Positions 12,878 to 20,274 of a stretch of DNA of 21,400 nt are shown one piece after another. A program made the position numbers and the translations under genes. The notes below the pieces were generated by a model, which had not been told where the DNA came from, did no database searches, and worked only from the letters and a program-made list of their open reading frames with translations. The DNA comes from a virus. Within the stretch, counting starts at the first letter, position 1. Every line of letters starts with the position of its first letter. The stretch lies in the IMG/VR virus record IMGVR_UViG_3300009436_000130, positions 1 through 21,400 of that record; one strand, written 5' to 3'.

Positions 12878-14349
12878 TGGCAATATTAGATTTTTTTCGC
12901 AAAGCACCCCTAAATACATTTGAATTAAAGGATGCTCCTCGAGTACACGTTCAACAAACTACACCTTATCATAATAGGTCAGATAATTTTAAATCATATG
13001 CAAAAGAAGGTTATCAACAAAATGCTATTGTTTACAGATGTGTAAATGAAATAGCGCAAGGTGCGGCTTCAATTGATTTTAAAGTTTTTCAAGGTGATAT
13101 TGAACTTGAAAGACACCCATTGATTGATTTGTTAAAAAGGCCAAACCCTTTACAGGCTGGCAATGAATATTTTCAATCATTGTATTCTTTTTTGTTATTA
13201 TCAGGTAATAGTTATGCAATAAACAGTACTGCTGGCGGTGTTCCTTCTGAATTACATTTATTAAGACCTGATAGAGTTGAAATTATACCAAGTAACAATG
13301 CTATTCCAAAAGGTTATAATTATAAATTAAATGGAAAAGTAGTTAATACATATGAAGCTGACCCATTTACTGGTCAATCAGATGTAAAACATTTTAAATT
13401 TTGGAATCCACTTGATGATTATTTGGGATTATCACCACTTATGGCGGCTTCAATTGATGTAGACCAACATAATCTTATAGCAAAACATAATATTGCATTA
13501 TTAGTAAATGGTGCAAGACCGTCTGGGGCAGTTGTGTTTAAACCGCAAGACACATCTGGAAATGCTATGATGCTTTCAGATATACAAAGAAAACAAATAC
13601 AAGATGATTTAAACAGAAGAATGTCAGGAACAAATAATTCTGGCAAACCTATGTTGCTTGAAGGTGATTTTGATTGGAAAGAAATGGGGATGTCACCGCG
13701 AGATATGGATTTCTTGCAAAACAAGCATATGGCGGCAAAAGATATTGCATTATGTTTTGGAATACCTTCACAATTAATAGGAATTCCAGACAGTCAAACA
13801 TATGCAAATGTTCAAGAAGCACGTTTAGCATTATATGAAGAAACAATAATTCCTTTGGCTATGCGTGTTTGCAGTGATTTAAATGAATGGTTAGCACCAA
13901 GTTTTGGTGATGATATAACAATACAATATGACATAGATAGTATACCAGCAATGACTGAAAGAAGACGTAGGGTATATGAAAATGTAACATCAGCAGTTCG
14001 TGAAGGAATAATTAGCAGAAATGAAGCACGTGAAAAATTAGGTTTAAGCCCAATTGATGGTGGTGATGAAGTATTTATTGCGGCTAATTTGTTTCCTTTG
14101 GGTGGTGTTGAAGTTGCACAAGATGAAGGGATTGATGCAGAAGACGCTGGAAAATCTGCATATGATCAAAAATTAGATGAATATCCTGATGGTTCTCCTG
14201 TGCCTGATGGATTGCCAAATGCTTATAGGTTAAGTGAAAATGACAAACTGTGCAGTAATTGTTCATATTATGAAAAAGGACTATGCACACGTTTCAATGC
14301 GGCGGTTAAAGCAAAATATGTATGTAATGCTTGGAAAGCAAATGAATAA
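12877..14349 (+). CDS. Portal protein, HK97 family, with C-terminal Cys cluster
   Basis: A 490-residue protein that forms the dodecameric DNA gateway at the capsid vertex. The HK97/SPP1-like portal core is clear: YQQNAIVYRCVNEIAQGAAS, HPLIDLLKRPNPLQAGNEYF, HLLRPDRVEIIP, IRHF-like VKHFKFWNPLDDYLGLSPL, the DFLQNKHMAAKDIALCFGIP helix and NVQEARLALYEETIIPLA. The C-terminal about 90 residues extend past the usual end. They contain four cysteines, Cys459, 462, 470 and 483 (C-x2-C-x7-C-x12-C), possibly a metal site. ATG 12877 overlaps the TerL stop; a TTG at 12874 is an alternative. GGAG lies 9 nt upstream. Confidence 0.94.
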   Translation: MAILDFFRKAPLNTFELKDAPRVHVQQTTPYHNRSDNFKSYAKEGYQQNAIVYRCVNEIAQGAASIDFKVFQGDIELERHPLIDLLKRPNPLQAGNEYFQSLYSFLLLSGNSYAINSTAGGVPSELHLLRPDRVEIIPSNNAIPKGYNYKLNGKVVNTYEADPFTGQSDVKHFKFWNPLDDYLGLSPLMAASIDVDQHNLIAKHNIALLVNGARPSGAVVFKPQDTSGNAMMLSDIQRKQIQDDLNRRMSGTNNSGKPMLLEGDFDWKEMGMSPRDMDFLQNKHMAAKDIALCFGIPSQLIGIPDSQTYANVQEARLALYEETIIPLAMRVCSDLNEWLAPSFGDDITIQYDIDSIPAMTERRRRVYENVTSAVREGIISRNEAREKLGLSPIDGGDEVFIAANLFPLGGVEVAQDEGIDAEDAGKSAYDQKLDEYPDGSPVPDGLPNAYRLSENDKLCSNCSYYEKGLCTRFNAAVKAKYVCNAWKANE

Positions 14350-14386
14350 TGGCTGAAAATTTAAATATTTAAAAACAGGAGTTTTT

Positions 14387-14680
14387 ATGGCCTATGGTAT
14401 AGAAATATTTAGTTCATCAGGTGTAACCACTTTTTCTTCTGAAGATACTACATGGAATTTAATAGGTTCTTTTAATGCGCCAGCAAATACAAGTACAACT
14501 TTTTCATGCGCTGTTTATCCAGAAAGGATAGTAAGCAGACTTATGTTAAATCAAGTTACTGGAGATGATGAAGCTTATGTTCATGAATATTCATTGCCAA
14601 CTAACTCAACTACTCTCACTGTAACAGCACCAAGTTCTTCAGATACATCTGAAACACAATTTTTAGTGTTTGGTAGATAG
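14387..14680 (+). CDS. Small virion-surface-like protein
   Basis: A 97-residue, Ser/Thr-rich, probably all-beta protein that begins MAYGIEIFSSSGVTTFSSED. This opening (Y/T-G-I/V-x-I/V, then a short turn) also begins the next gene's product (MVTGVQIKNNDNKILI), and it resembles small proteins often seen in tail or surface modules of marine phages (DUF6453-like, not verified). The C-terminal stretch TNSTTLTVTAPSSSDTSETQ is low in charge, as in exposed virion proteins. AGGAG lies 6 nt upstream of the ATG. A structural role is inferred from composition and position. Confidence 0.7.
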   Translation: MAYGIEIFSSSGVTTFSSEDTTWNLIGSFNAPANTSTTFSCAVYPERIVSRLMLNQVTGDDEAYVHEYSLPTNSTTLTVTAPSSSDTSETQFLVFGR

Positions 14681-14681
14681 C

Positions 14682-15716
14682 ATGGTTACAGGAGTACAAA
14701 TAAAAAATAATGACAATAAAATACTTATAGATAGTGATTTATCACATTATCATTTTTTAGGTAAATATACAGCATATAGTACAACACAAACACCAGACAT
14801 TATGGATGGACCTGGCAATTTAAGTTATGGACCTAATCAAAATAAAGATATGACAGGTATGCCAGATAAAGGAAATATTTTTAAATATAGTATTCCTTCC
14901 AATGGTGCAAAGCCTCCAATGGTTTTTATTAAAAATGTAAGTGATGCTTTTATGGCTGTAGTTTTAACAAGTAAATCAGGTTCAAACTGGGATACTTGGA
15001 TTTTTTGTAGCAGTGGTACTGTAAGTGCGCCAACAGTTTATGCATTTAGCCCAAGAAATCAAATGTCTACAACTCTTACTGGATATGGGTTAGAAGTATA
15101 TGACAGTAGCGGAAATATTTCATTTGACTCTAAAATAAAACCATTAAGAGTAATTGGTGGTGGAAACATAACAAGCCCATCTGTTGCGCATACAGGTTCA
15201 TTAGGAGGAGTTTTTATTTCTACTTTAGGGGTAAATTCTTCAGATACCACTGTATCATTTACATCTAGCGTTACTGCTAATGATATAATTTATTATTGTC
15301 CTTCAATATCTCATGCGGCACACCAATATGAATACCAAGCATCAGATAGCGGTATTGAAGATTGGAATAACTATGCATGGTCTAGGGGTGATATATGGTG
15401 GGCTTTTTATCGCTCTGGATTTAAAATTACATCAGGAAGTGGCAATACTAAATATTTTAAAGCTAATTATGGAGTATATGCAAGGGGTCATGTTTGGCAA
15501 CATTCAGCAAGTAGTTCTAGTATATTCGCTGGATTGATATTAGGTGCATTGACAGGGGGTGCATATTTCGCCGCCGCCATAGCACTTGTTGTTGCGGCTG
15601 GTGGGTTTACAAATGCTGGTGTATCATCTGGTGGTTATTTGCCATATGCGAACAGTTCAAGAAATTCTACTTTGCAAAATACATTTATTCTTACAAGGGC
15701 TTCTTATTATGACTGA
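14682..15716 (+). CDS. Putative virion structural protein, tail-fibre or decoration-like
   Basis: A 344-residue, Gly/Ser/Thr/Asn-rich protein. The N-terminus (MVTGVQIKNNDNKILIDSDL) is followed by repeated short beta segments. A late region rich in aromatics (YEYQASDSGIEDWNNYAWSR, IWWAFYRSGFKI) precedes a hydrophobic stretch at about residues 275-310 (IFAGLILGALTGGAYFAAAI) and an LPYANSSRNS tail. Composition suggests an exposed virion protein; the hydrophobic segment could be a buried core or a membrane-contact region. ATG 14682 lies 1 nt after the preceding stop. A 4-codon longer TTG start is possible. It overlaps the next gene by 8 nt. Confidence 0.65.
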   Translation: MVTGVQIKNNDNKILIDSDLSHYHFLGKYTAYSTTQTPDIMDGPGNLSYGPNQNKDMTGMPDKGNIFKYSIPSNGAKPPMVFIKNVSDAFMAVVLTSKSGSNWDTWIFCSSGTVSAPTVYAFSPRNQMSTTLTGYGLEVYDSSGNISFDSKIKPLRVIGGGNITSPSVAHTGSLGGVFISTLGVNSSDTTVSFTSSVTANDIIYYCPSISHAAHQYEYQASDSGIEDWNNYAWSRGDIWWAFYRSGFKITSGSGNTKYFKANYGVYARGHVWQHSASSSSIFAGLILGALTGGAYFAAAIALVVAAGGFTNAGVSSGGYLPYANSSRNSTLQNTFILTRASYYD

Positions 15717-16569
15717 TGTAGCTACTATGTGTGAAAATCATTGTGGTGGATGGGAAATAATATCTAAAAACCAAATTGATAATACTTTTATTTTAACAGT
15801 CTCAACTGTATCAGTAGACCCTTGTGAATATGATAATGACTTACACACTAAATTACATGAAGGTATGTCCAGCCATTCACATAGGAAAATAATTAAAACA
15901 GAATTAATTACTTTTGACCATGACCCAACTGACAGTGAAATTGAGTCTGAATTAATTAGTCTTGGATTTAATCCTGTAATACAATCATGTGTATATGGTT
16001 CTACATTCGCATTTTCTGGAAATGTAGAATTAATAAATAATAATACGGTTCAGAAAACAACACCAATTAAAACTGTTACAGATGGTGAAGATGATGTTTT
16101 TGAATATAGCAGAATATTGCATCCAGAAAATTTTCAAGAACTATATAACATGATACCAATTGATCTTGATGAAATACCAACATCAATGTCTAAAAAAGGT
16201 AATTGGTTGTTTTTATATTATGTTAAAGAAGGTTCTGTAAGGCCTGAACAATTTTTTAGTGATGATTATTTTTTGTATTCAGTAAGAATACATAAGGATA
16301 CAGGACAAATTGTTCGCAAAGGTTACAACAAAGGATTAACTTTAACTGAAGATGAAATGTCAAACCTTGAAGGTACAGACGATATAGAAAATGTAATAGC
16401 AACAGGCTATTTTTTAGATGAACCAAAAACTACAATATATTATATGAGATCATCAGAACCCGAAGATTTTGTAAATAACCCAGCTGTTGTGGAAATTCCA
16501 TATCTAGGCACGACTTGGCAAGATGGAGTTAAATTGCATACAAGAGAATATATGAGGGGTGATTTGTAA
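15709..16569 (+). CDS. Hypothetical protein linked to the surface-protein genes
   Basis: A 286-residue acidic protein starting MTDVATMCENHCGGWEIISK. The start is put at 15709 because ATGACTGA overlaps the preceding stop and an ACAAGGG site is upstream; the longer frame from 15586 is the wrong frame of the previous gene. Mixed alpha/beta composition, with a possible repeat of FILTVSTVSVDP and TFAFSGNVELI strands and a C-terminal IPYLGTTWQDGVKL. It may be a fibre-assembly or minor virion protein, judged only from neighbours. It converges on the minus-strand island, 21 bp from the opposing stop. Confidence 0.68.
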   Translation: MTDVATMCENHCGGWEIISKNQIDNTFILTVSTVSVDPCEYDNDLHTKLHEGMSSHSHRKIIKTELITFDHDPTDSEIESELISLGFNPVIQSCVYGSTFAFSGNVELINNNTVQKTTPIKTVTDGEDDVFEYSRILHPENFQELYNMIPIDLDEIPTSMSKKGNWLFLYYVKEGSVRPEQFFSDDYFLYSVRIHKDTGQIVRKGYNKGLTLTEDEMSNLEGTDDIENVIATGYFLDEPKTTIYYMRSSEPEDFVNNPAVVEIPYLGTTWQDGVKLHTREYMRGDL

Positions 16570-16572
16570 GGT

Positions 16573-16671
16573 ATGATAAAATTAATTTTGTTAATTATTG
16601 GTATTCTTGCTTTTGGGTTTTTTTATTTTTTTACTTTTGGGATTAACATTATAAATTTTATAAGTGTGTAA
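16573..16671 (+). CDS. Possible 32-residue hydrophobic microprotein
   Basis: A short frame, MIKLILLIIGILAFGFFYFF and on to NFISV, forms one uninterrupted membrane segment. TAAGG lies only about 2 nt before the ATG, which is too close to be ideal. It overlaps the 3' end of the opposing gene (16591-16746), so it may be only the shadow of an Asn/Lys-rich tail in AT-rich DNA. Confidence 0.25.
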   Translation: MIKLILLIIGILAFGFFYFFTFGINIINFISV

Positions 16672-16746
16672 AACAGGTTCAACTTCTTTTTCCCATTCAT
16701 TAGAAAAGTAATCATTAAATTTTTTAAATAATTTTAAAATATACAT
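16591..16746 (-). CDS. Small basic protein, last gene of the inverted island
   Basis: A 51-residue protein starting MYILKLFKKFNDYFSNEWEK and ending in a Lys/Asn-rich tail (NPKSKKIKKPKSKNTNN). The start at 16746 is chosen for AAAGGA with a 6-nt gap; the frame upstream to 16818 has no site and overlaps the neighbouring gene. The amphipathic N-terminus and basic tail suggest membrane-surface or nucleic-acid binding, but nothing specific is recognised. Confidence 0.6.
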   Translation of the reverse strand: MYILKLFKKFNDYFSNEWEKEVEPVLHTYKIYNVNPKSKKIKKPKSKNTNN

Positions 16747-16801
16747 TTTGTTTCCTTTAATTAAAAAAATGAAACGATTATCAAAACCGCTTCCTGTTAT
16801 A

Positions 16802-17086
16802 TTAAGATATTGTACCAATAACTTCTACAGTATCATCTCTACCAAAATAACTTAGATTAAACCATCTGCCGTTATCTTTTAGTGAAGTCTTACCAAATTC
16901 TGCCGTAAATATATAATGGCCTTTAATCCATTTACCGACTAATCTTTCATTGGAATAACTAAATTCACCATTAGTAGAGCCAAGGCGTACTAGCATTTCA
17001 TTTGCACGTTTGCAAATTTCTTCACCAGTGTAACCAGCTTCAACTGGTTCTGGCAATTCTATCCAAACTTTCATCATTTTTGTCAT
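16802..17086 (-). CDS. Island protein, paralog B of a tandem pair
   Basis: A 94-residue protein starting MTKMMKVWIELPEPVEAGYT. It is a clear paralog of the product of 17145-17432. They share VWIEL-x-x-P, YTG-x2-IC-x-RAN-x-ML-x-RLG in the N-terminal half, and the identical 14-residue block DNGRWFNLSYFGRD followed by a GTIS end. The start follows AAGGGA by 6 nt; the longer frame to 17122 runs through the terminator hairpin. The fold is probably a strand, a helix, then beta hairpins. Function unknown. Translation is likely from its own site after partial readthrough of the hairpin at 17110-17133. Confidence 0.8.
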   Translation of the reverse strand: MTKMMKVWIELPEPVEAGYTGEEICKRANEMLVRLGSTNGEFSYSNERLVGKWIKGHYIFTAEFGKTSLKDNGRWFNLSYFGRDDTVEVIGTIS

Positions 17087-17109
17087 TTTTTGTCCCTTCA
17101 ATATGAAAA

Positions 17110-17133
17110 GCCCCAGCTTCAATTAGCTGGAGC
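17110..17133 (-). terminator. Terminator hairpin between the two paralogs
   Basis: On the minus strand GCTCCAGCT pairs with AGCTGGGGC (one mismatch) around AATTGA and is followed by TTTTCAT. It begins 12 nt after the stop of paralog A and ends before the ribosome-binding site of paralog B. The short U-run suggests partial termination that would lower expression of the two distal genes. Confidence 0.7.
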
Positions 17134-17144
17134 AAGTAATTATG

Positions 17145-17432
17145 TTAAGATATTGTACCTTCAATCTCAATGTGGTCACGCCCGAAATAACTCAGGTTAA
17201 ACCATCTGCCATTGTCCTCAAGCCCAGATAATCCAATGTCATTATTATATATATAATAACATCCCCCATATTGTGTGCTTTTATATTTAGGGTCATTGTA
17301 TTGAAATTTCCCATCATTAACGCCAAGGCGTTTTAACATTTTATTTGCCCTGTCGCAAATATCATGGCCAGTATAATTTTCATCTGGGTCTTGTAGCTCA
17401 ATCCATACATTCATTGTTTCAATTATTTCCAT
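17145..17432 (-). CDS. Island protein, paralog A of a tandem pair
   Basis: A 95-residue protein starting MEIIETMNVWIELQDPDENY. See shared features with the gene at 16802-17086: the VWIEL strand, the YTG-x2-IC-x-RAN helix, and the C-terminal DNGRWFNLSYFGRD block. A variable middle (NDPKYKSTQYGGCYYIYNND) differs between the two, which hints that the conserved ends form the scaffold and the middle the specific surface. AGGAGGT lies 9-10 nt upstream, and the start overlaps the preceding gene by 10 nt. The function is not recognised. Confidence 0.82.
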   Translation of the reverse strand: MEIIETMNVWIELQDPDENYTGHDICDRANKMLKRLGVNDGKFQYNDPKYKSTQYGGCYYIYNNDIGLSGLEDNGRWFNLSYFGRDHIEIEGTIS

Positions 17433-17782
17433 TTTTTATCTACCTCCTGATAAATTTCATCATCAATTCTGGTCATTATTATAACCATTGCAGTTGTTAA
17501 TTCTTTTAAAGATGCTTCTTCCACAACTTGTTTTATGTTTGACCAAGCACTTTCTTTATGTGTAGCAATGCTTCGCATTATTGCTGGTTTTTTGTCTTCA
17601 ACATCAGATACAATTGCATTATTGATAGGTATTATGTTGTTGCCAACTTTATTTTCATTAAGAAATTTTAAAACATTAGGTTTATCTTTAGGCACATATT
17701 TTTTAATTATTGTGCCACCCATTTTTTTAGCATCAACAAGGTTGCCAGCCCAATTACCATTTTGATTTGTGTATAATAACAT
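17423..17782 (-). CDS. Island protein of 119 residues, unknown
   Basis: A soluble, mixed alpha/beta protein: MLLYTNQNGNWAGNLVDAKK, then TIIKKYVPKDKPNVLKFLNE, then a long helical C-terminal half (WSNIKQVVEEASLKELTTAM, IDDEIYQEVDKKWK). GGAG is 5 nt before the ATG and the preceding small membrane gene ends 9 nt upstream, so it is part of the same operon. No family recognised and no catalytic motif seen. Confidence 0.75.
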   Translation of the reverse strand: MLLYTNQNGNWAGNLVDAKKMGGTIIKKYVPKDKPNVLKFLNENKVGNNIIPINNAIVSDVEDKKPAIMRSIATHKESAWSNIKQVVEEASLKELTTAMVIIMTRIDDEIYQEVDKKWK

Positions 17783-17791
17783 TTTATTCTC

Positions 17792-17908
17792 CTAGTTAGT
17801 TGTTATTAGTTGATCTAGAAATACTATAATTTCTGGAAGGTGAATTACCGCAATAGCAAATAATGCCATAGCAATACCGTCTATAATCATTGTCATATTC
17901 ATTTGCAT
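17792..17908 (-). CDS. 38-residue single-span membrane protein
   Basis: A short frame, MQMNMTMIIDGIAMALFAIA and onward to HLPEIIVFLDQLITTN. It has one hydrophobic segment (residues about 7-22) and an amphipathic tail. A full AGGAGG lies 3 nt before the first ATG and 9 nt before the third codon, also ATG (17902), so the latter is the likelier start. It fits exactly between its neighbours (19 nt and 9 nt gaps), which supports a real gene. Function unknown; small membrane proteins in such islands can affect the host envelope. Confidence 0.62.
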   Translation of the reverse strand: MQMNMTMIIDGIAMALFAIAVIHLPEIIVFLDQLITTN

Positions 17909-17927
17909 GTGCCTCCTAGCACTATTT

Positions 17928-18104
17928 TTATAAAGACGCTTCGTGTGATGCCCATTTTACAAATTTACCCATATCGGCACCGTCTTTTATTCCAAAATGT
18001 GAAGCACATTGTTTAAGAGCAGAAGTTATTTCTAATTCTGGACACATTGAAATTAATTCATAAGCTTCATTTAAAGCATTTTCATATTTTGTAGAATTAC
18101 CCAT
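17928..18104 (-). CDS. 58-residue small protein, first of an island operon
   Basis: A soluble protein (MGNSTKYENALNEAYELISM, then CPELEITSALKQCASHFGIK, then MGKFVKWASHEASL), mostly helical with two or three cysteines. GGAG lies 7 nt before the ATG within the recurrent AAATGGAG leader seen also at 4490, 7867 and 18592. It is driven by operator-promoter copy 4, 56 bp upstream. No family recognised. Confidence 0.75.
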   Translation of the reverse strand: MGNSTKYENALNEAYELISMCPELEITSALKQCASHFGIKDGADMGKFVKWASHEASL

Positions 18105-18159
18105 TTTATATTCTCCATTTGTTAAACTATATAATCAAAATACACCTTATTGGCTTACT

Positions 18160-18178
18160 TGTAAAGTATTATTTTACA
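18160..18178 (-). promoter_or_regulatory. Palindromic operator-promoter, copy 4 (TGTAAAGTATTATTTTACA)
   Basis: On the minus strand TTTACA (18165-18160) is followed after 17 bp by TATTTT (18142-18137), giving a reasonable sigma70-type promoter overlapping the palindrome. It lies 56 bp before the 58-residue gene and identical for 24 bp to copies 1 and 5. Confidence 0.78.
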
Positions 18179-18211
18179 AATAAACCAAATAAGATCAATA
18201 AAATATGGGCT

Positions 18212-18592
18212 TTATGCTATTTCACAACTAAATGGAACTCTTTCCATTAACCATTTTACAGCTTGTGATGGGGTATCGAAATATTCTTCATCACTGTCCA
18301 ATAAGAATTTTTCATCTTCATATGTGGCTACCCAACCAAGACTTGCAACATTTTCAACATAACATGTTTTCGTTGCATTTGTTGATTTCCACATATCTAA
18401 TTTTGTTTTTTCAAATTTCATCAAAAATGAATTTATTACATTTTCATTAATTTTTAATTCAATTGTTTCAATTGCATTTATTACTTGATCATAATCTAAA
18501 TCATTACATTTCATGTAATCCAATGATGCATAAAGGGCTGTTAATGATTTTGTTTCATTTTCAGTTAAACCATTGTTTGTATCATTTGACAT
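18212..18592 (-). CDS. Island protein of 126 residues with FDT-A-W-ERV C-terminus
   Basis: An acidic protein, first of the inverted island in transcription order. The N-terminal 70 residues are helical (LTENETKSLTALYASLDYMK, NAIETIELKINENVINSF). The C-terminal 50 are a short beta unit (ENVASLGWVATYEDEKFLLD) followed by the helix FDTPSQAVKWLMERV. That helix shares 8 of 15 residues with the end of the 73-residue protein at 3304-3525, which also has an almost identical promoter. GGAG is 7 nt before the ATG. Function unknown. Confidence 0.78.
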   Translation of the reverse strand: MSNDTNNGLTENETKSLTALYASLDYMKCNDLDYDQVINAIETIELKINENVINSFLMKFEKTKLDMWKSTNATKTCYVENVASLGWVATYEDEKFLLDSDEEYFDTPSQAVKWLMERVPFSCEIA

Positions 18593-18643
18593 TTTTTAAT
18601 CTCCATTTGTTTATGTAATATGTATAATGCTTATCCAATTAAG

Positions 18644-18662
18644 TGTAAAGTATTATTTTACA
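18644..18662 (-). promoter_or_regulatory. Palindromic operator-promoter, copy 5 (TGTAAAGTATTATTTTACA)
   Basis: On the minus strand TTTACA (18649-18644), a 17-bp spacer and TATACA (18626-18621) form the best promoter of the five copies. It drives the 126-residue gene and is identical over 24 bp to copies 1 and 4. It lies in the gap between this gene and the MuF-zincin gene, whose own start is preceded by TATAAA at about 18711. Confidence 0.82.
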
Positions 18663-18738
18663 AATAAAGCAATAAAGATGGTTTTTCTGGTGTTTTTTTA
18701 TCGTTTGCTGTATAAAAGCATAAATATTAAGGTAAAAT

Positions 18739-20274
18739 ATGACTTTTCCAGTTTTCATCAAAGCTAACAGAAGCAAAATTTCAATTTCAAAAGAAATTAG
18801 GGAAGTTAACAGGTTACGATTGCAATATGAACGCTCAATGCGAGCGCGTATGTTCAAATTATTTAAACGTGTTGGAAAAGCTTGTGCTTCAGAATATGAA
18901 ATTAATGAAACAATTAATAAATCATTAATTGATTTGGATAAAAAAATTGGGCAAGAATTGCGTGTTCATTATGGTGAAGTCATAGAAAGATTTGGCAATC
19001 GTGTATATGAAAACAGAAAAATGGAACGCTTCGGACAATTACTTTTTCAATTGTATTCACGCGAAGGCGCACAAAAAGTTGTTGGTATAACAAATGCCAC
19101 TAGAAAAAGCATATTAAAAGCTATTGAAATTGGTGAAGCTGATGGTTTGGGAGTTGCTAAAACAGCAAAACTCATAAGACAAAGTACAAGTGGTTCTATA
19201 GCACGTTCAAGAGCAACAACAATAGCAAGGACAGAAACACATGCCGCGGCTTCATATGCTACACATGAGGCAACAAAAGAATTAGGATTGCCAAGGCAAA
19301 AAAAGCGTTGGGTTTCTGTTTCAGATGCAAGAACTCGTAGTGGTCATGCATCGGTAAATGGTCAGGAAGTCGGTATAGATGATATGTTTGTTGTGCCGTA
19401 CAAAGGAAATCGCATAGAAATGAAATATCCACATGATGGTGGTGGTGGTGCTGGCAACAACATAAATTGCAGATGTTTAGCAATATATTTCACTGATGAA
19501 GATAGTTTGTTTGATGATGGTGTAGCAAAACCATTACCAAAACCAATTGTTTTTGTTCCTGTTGAAAAGCCTAAACTTGATCTTGAAAATATTATGGTGA
19601 TGAAAAGAAATTCAAAATTCAAACCATCTGATATTACAAATGCATTAAATGATAATATGACTGTATTAACTTTGTCTGTCGCTGAAAAATTGGTAAAACC
19701 AACAAGAATAACTGAAGGTCGTGGTGTTTATTATGCCAATGAAAAACATTTAAGCACAGATTTAAATGATTTAACTGCAGTTCATGAATATGGCCATCAT
19801 GTAGATCATATAATTGGAATTAATGAAGGTACAAAATGGTGGTCAGATGATGGATTGAAAAGTGCCATATTGGCAGATGGCAAAAAAATGGGAATAGCAA
19901 AAGGTCAAAGAAACAAAGAAAAAATGTTTGATAAGCAATTTGATGAATTGTTTGAAAAAGTTGAAACCACAAAGAAATTTAGCAATGGAACAACAACAAC
20001 ATATATGAAAACTGTTCCTAAATTTGTAGGTGCTACAATGTTGTCTGATATTATTGATAGTTATGCAAAAGGTAAATTTAGAAAAGATTACAATGCTTGG
20101 GGGCATACACAATCATATTGGAAAAAACGTCCAACTGGACAACAACATGAAATATTTGCAAATATATATGCCGTACAATCACATACCAAAGCAATCAAAT
20201 GGTTGAAAAAGTACATGCCAGAAACTTATGCAATTTTTATACAAAAAATGAAGGAAATATCAGAAGATGTTTGA
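18739..20274 (+). CDS. MuF-type head morphogenesis protein fused to a zincin-like metallopeptidase domain
   Basis: A 511-residue protein. Residues about 1-255 are a Mu gpF / SPP1 gp7 minor head protein: a long N-terminal helical part, then ARTETHAAASYATHEATKEL, then KRWVSVSDARTRSGHASVNG and the C-terminal GNNINCRCLAIYF that is the hallmark of the family. Residues about 290-511 form a second domain with HEYGH (His349, Glu350, His353) and, far downstream, QQHEIFANIYA (Glu471), fitting an HExxH-plus-Glu zinc peptidase. MuF proteins are often fused to effector or toxin domains that may enter the host with the DNA; the substrate here is unknown. The gene follows the island and precedes the prohead protease. 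AAGG lies about 7 nt before the ATG. Confidence 0.88.
   Translation: MTFPVFIKANRSKISISKEIREVNRLRLQYERSMRARMFKLFKRVGKACASEYEINETINKSLIDLDKKIGQELRVHYGEVIERFGNRVYENRKMERFGQLLFQLYSREGAQKVVGITNATRKSILKAIEIGEADGLGVAKTAKLIRQSTSGSIARSRATTIARTETHAAASYATHEATKELGLPRQKKRWVSVSDARTRSGHASVNGQEVGIDDMFVVPYKGNRIEMKYPHDGGGGAGNNINCRCLAIYFTDEDSLFDDGVAKPLPKPIVFVPVEKPKLDLENIMVMKRNSKFKPSDITNALNDNMTVLTLSVAEKLVKPTRITEGRGVYYANEKHLSTDLNDLTAVHEYGHHVDHIIGINEGTKWWSDDGLKSAILADGKKMGIAKGQRNKEKMFDKQFDELFEKVETTKKFSNGTTTTYMKTVPKFVGATMLSDIIDSYAKGKFRKDYNAWGHTQSYWKKRPTGQQHEIFANIYAVQSHTKAIKWLKKYMPETYAIFIQKMKEISEDV

Noticed and set aside
13419-13724. Minus-strand open frame inside the portal gene
   Set aside because: Antisense shadow; no ribosome-binding site or recognisable domain, and the sense frame is a well-matched portal.
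15586-15708. N-terminal extension of the gene at 15709-16569
   Set aside because: It overlaps the end of the previous gene in a shifted frame. The ATG at 15709 overlaps the stop in the usual coupled style.
3574-18662. The repeated 19-bp sites as a CRISPR array or transposon ends
   Set aside because: They are dispersed, each tied to a promoter, without regular spacers, transposase or target duplications.
19362-19622. Minus-strand open frame inside the MuF-zincin gene
   Set aside because: Antisense shadow of the conserved MuF hallmark region, with no start signal.
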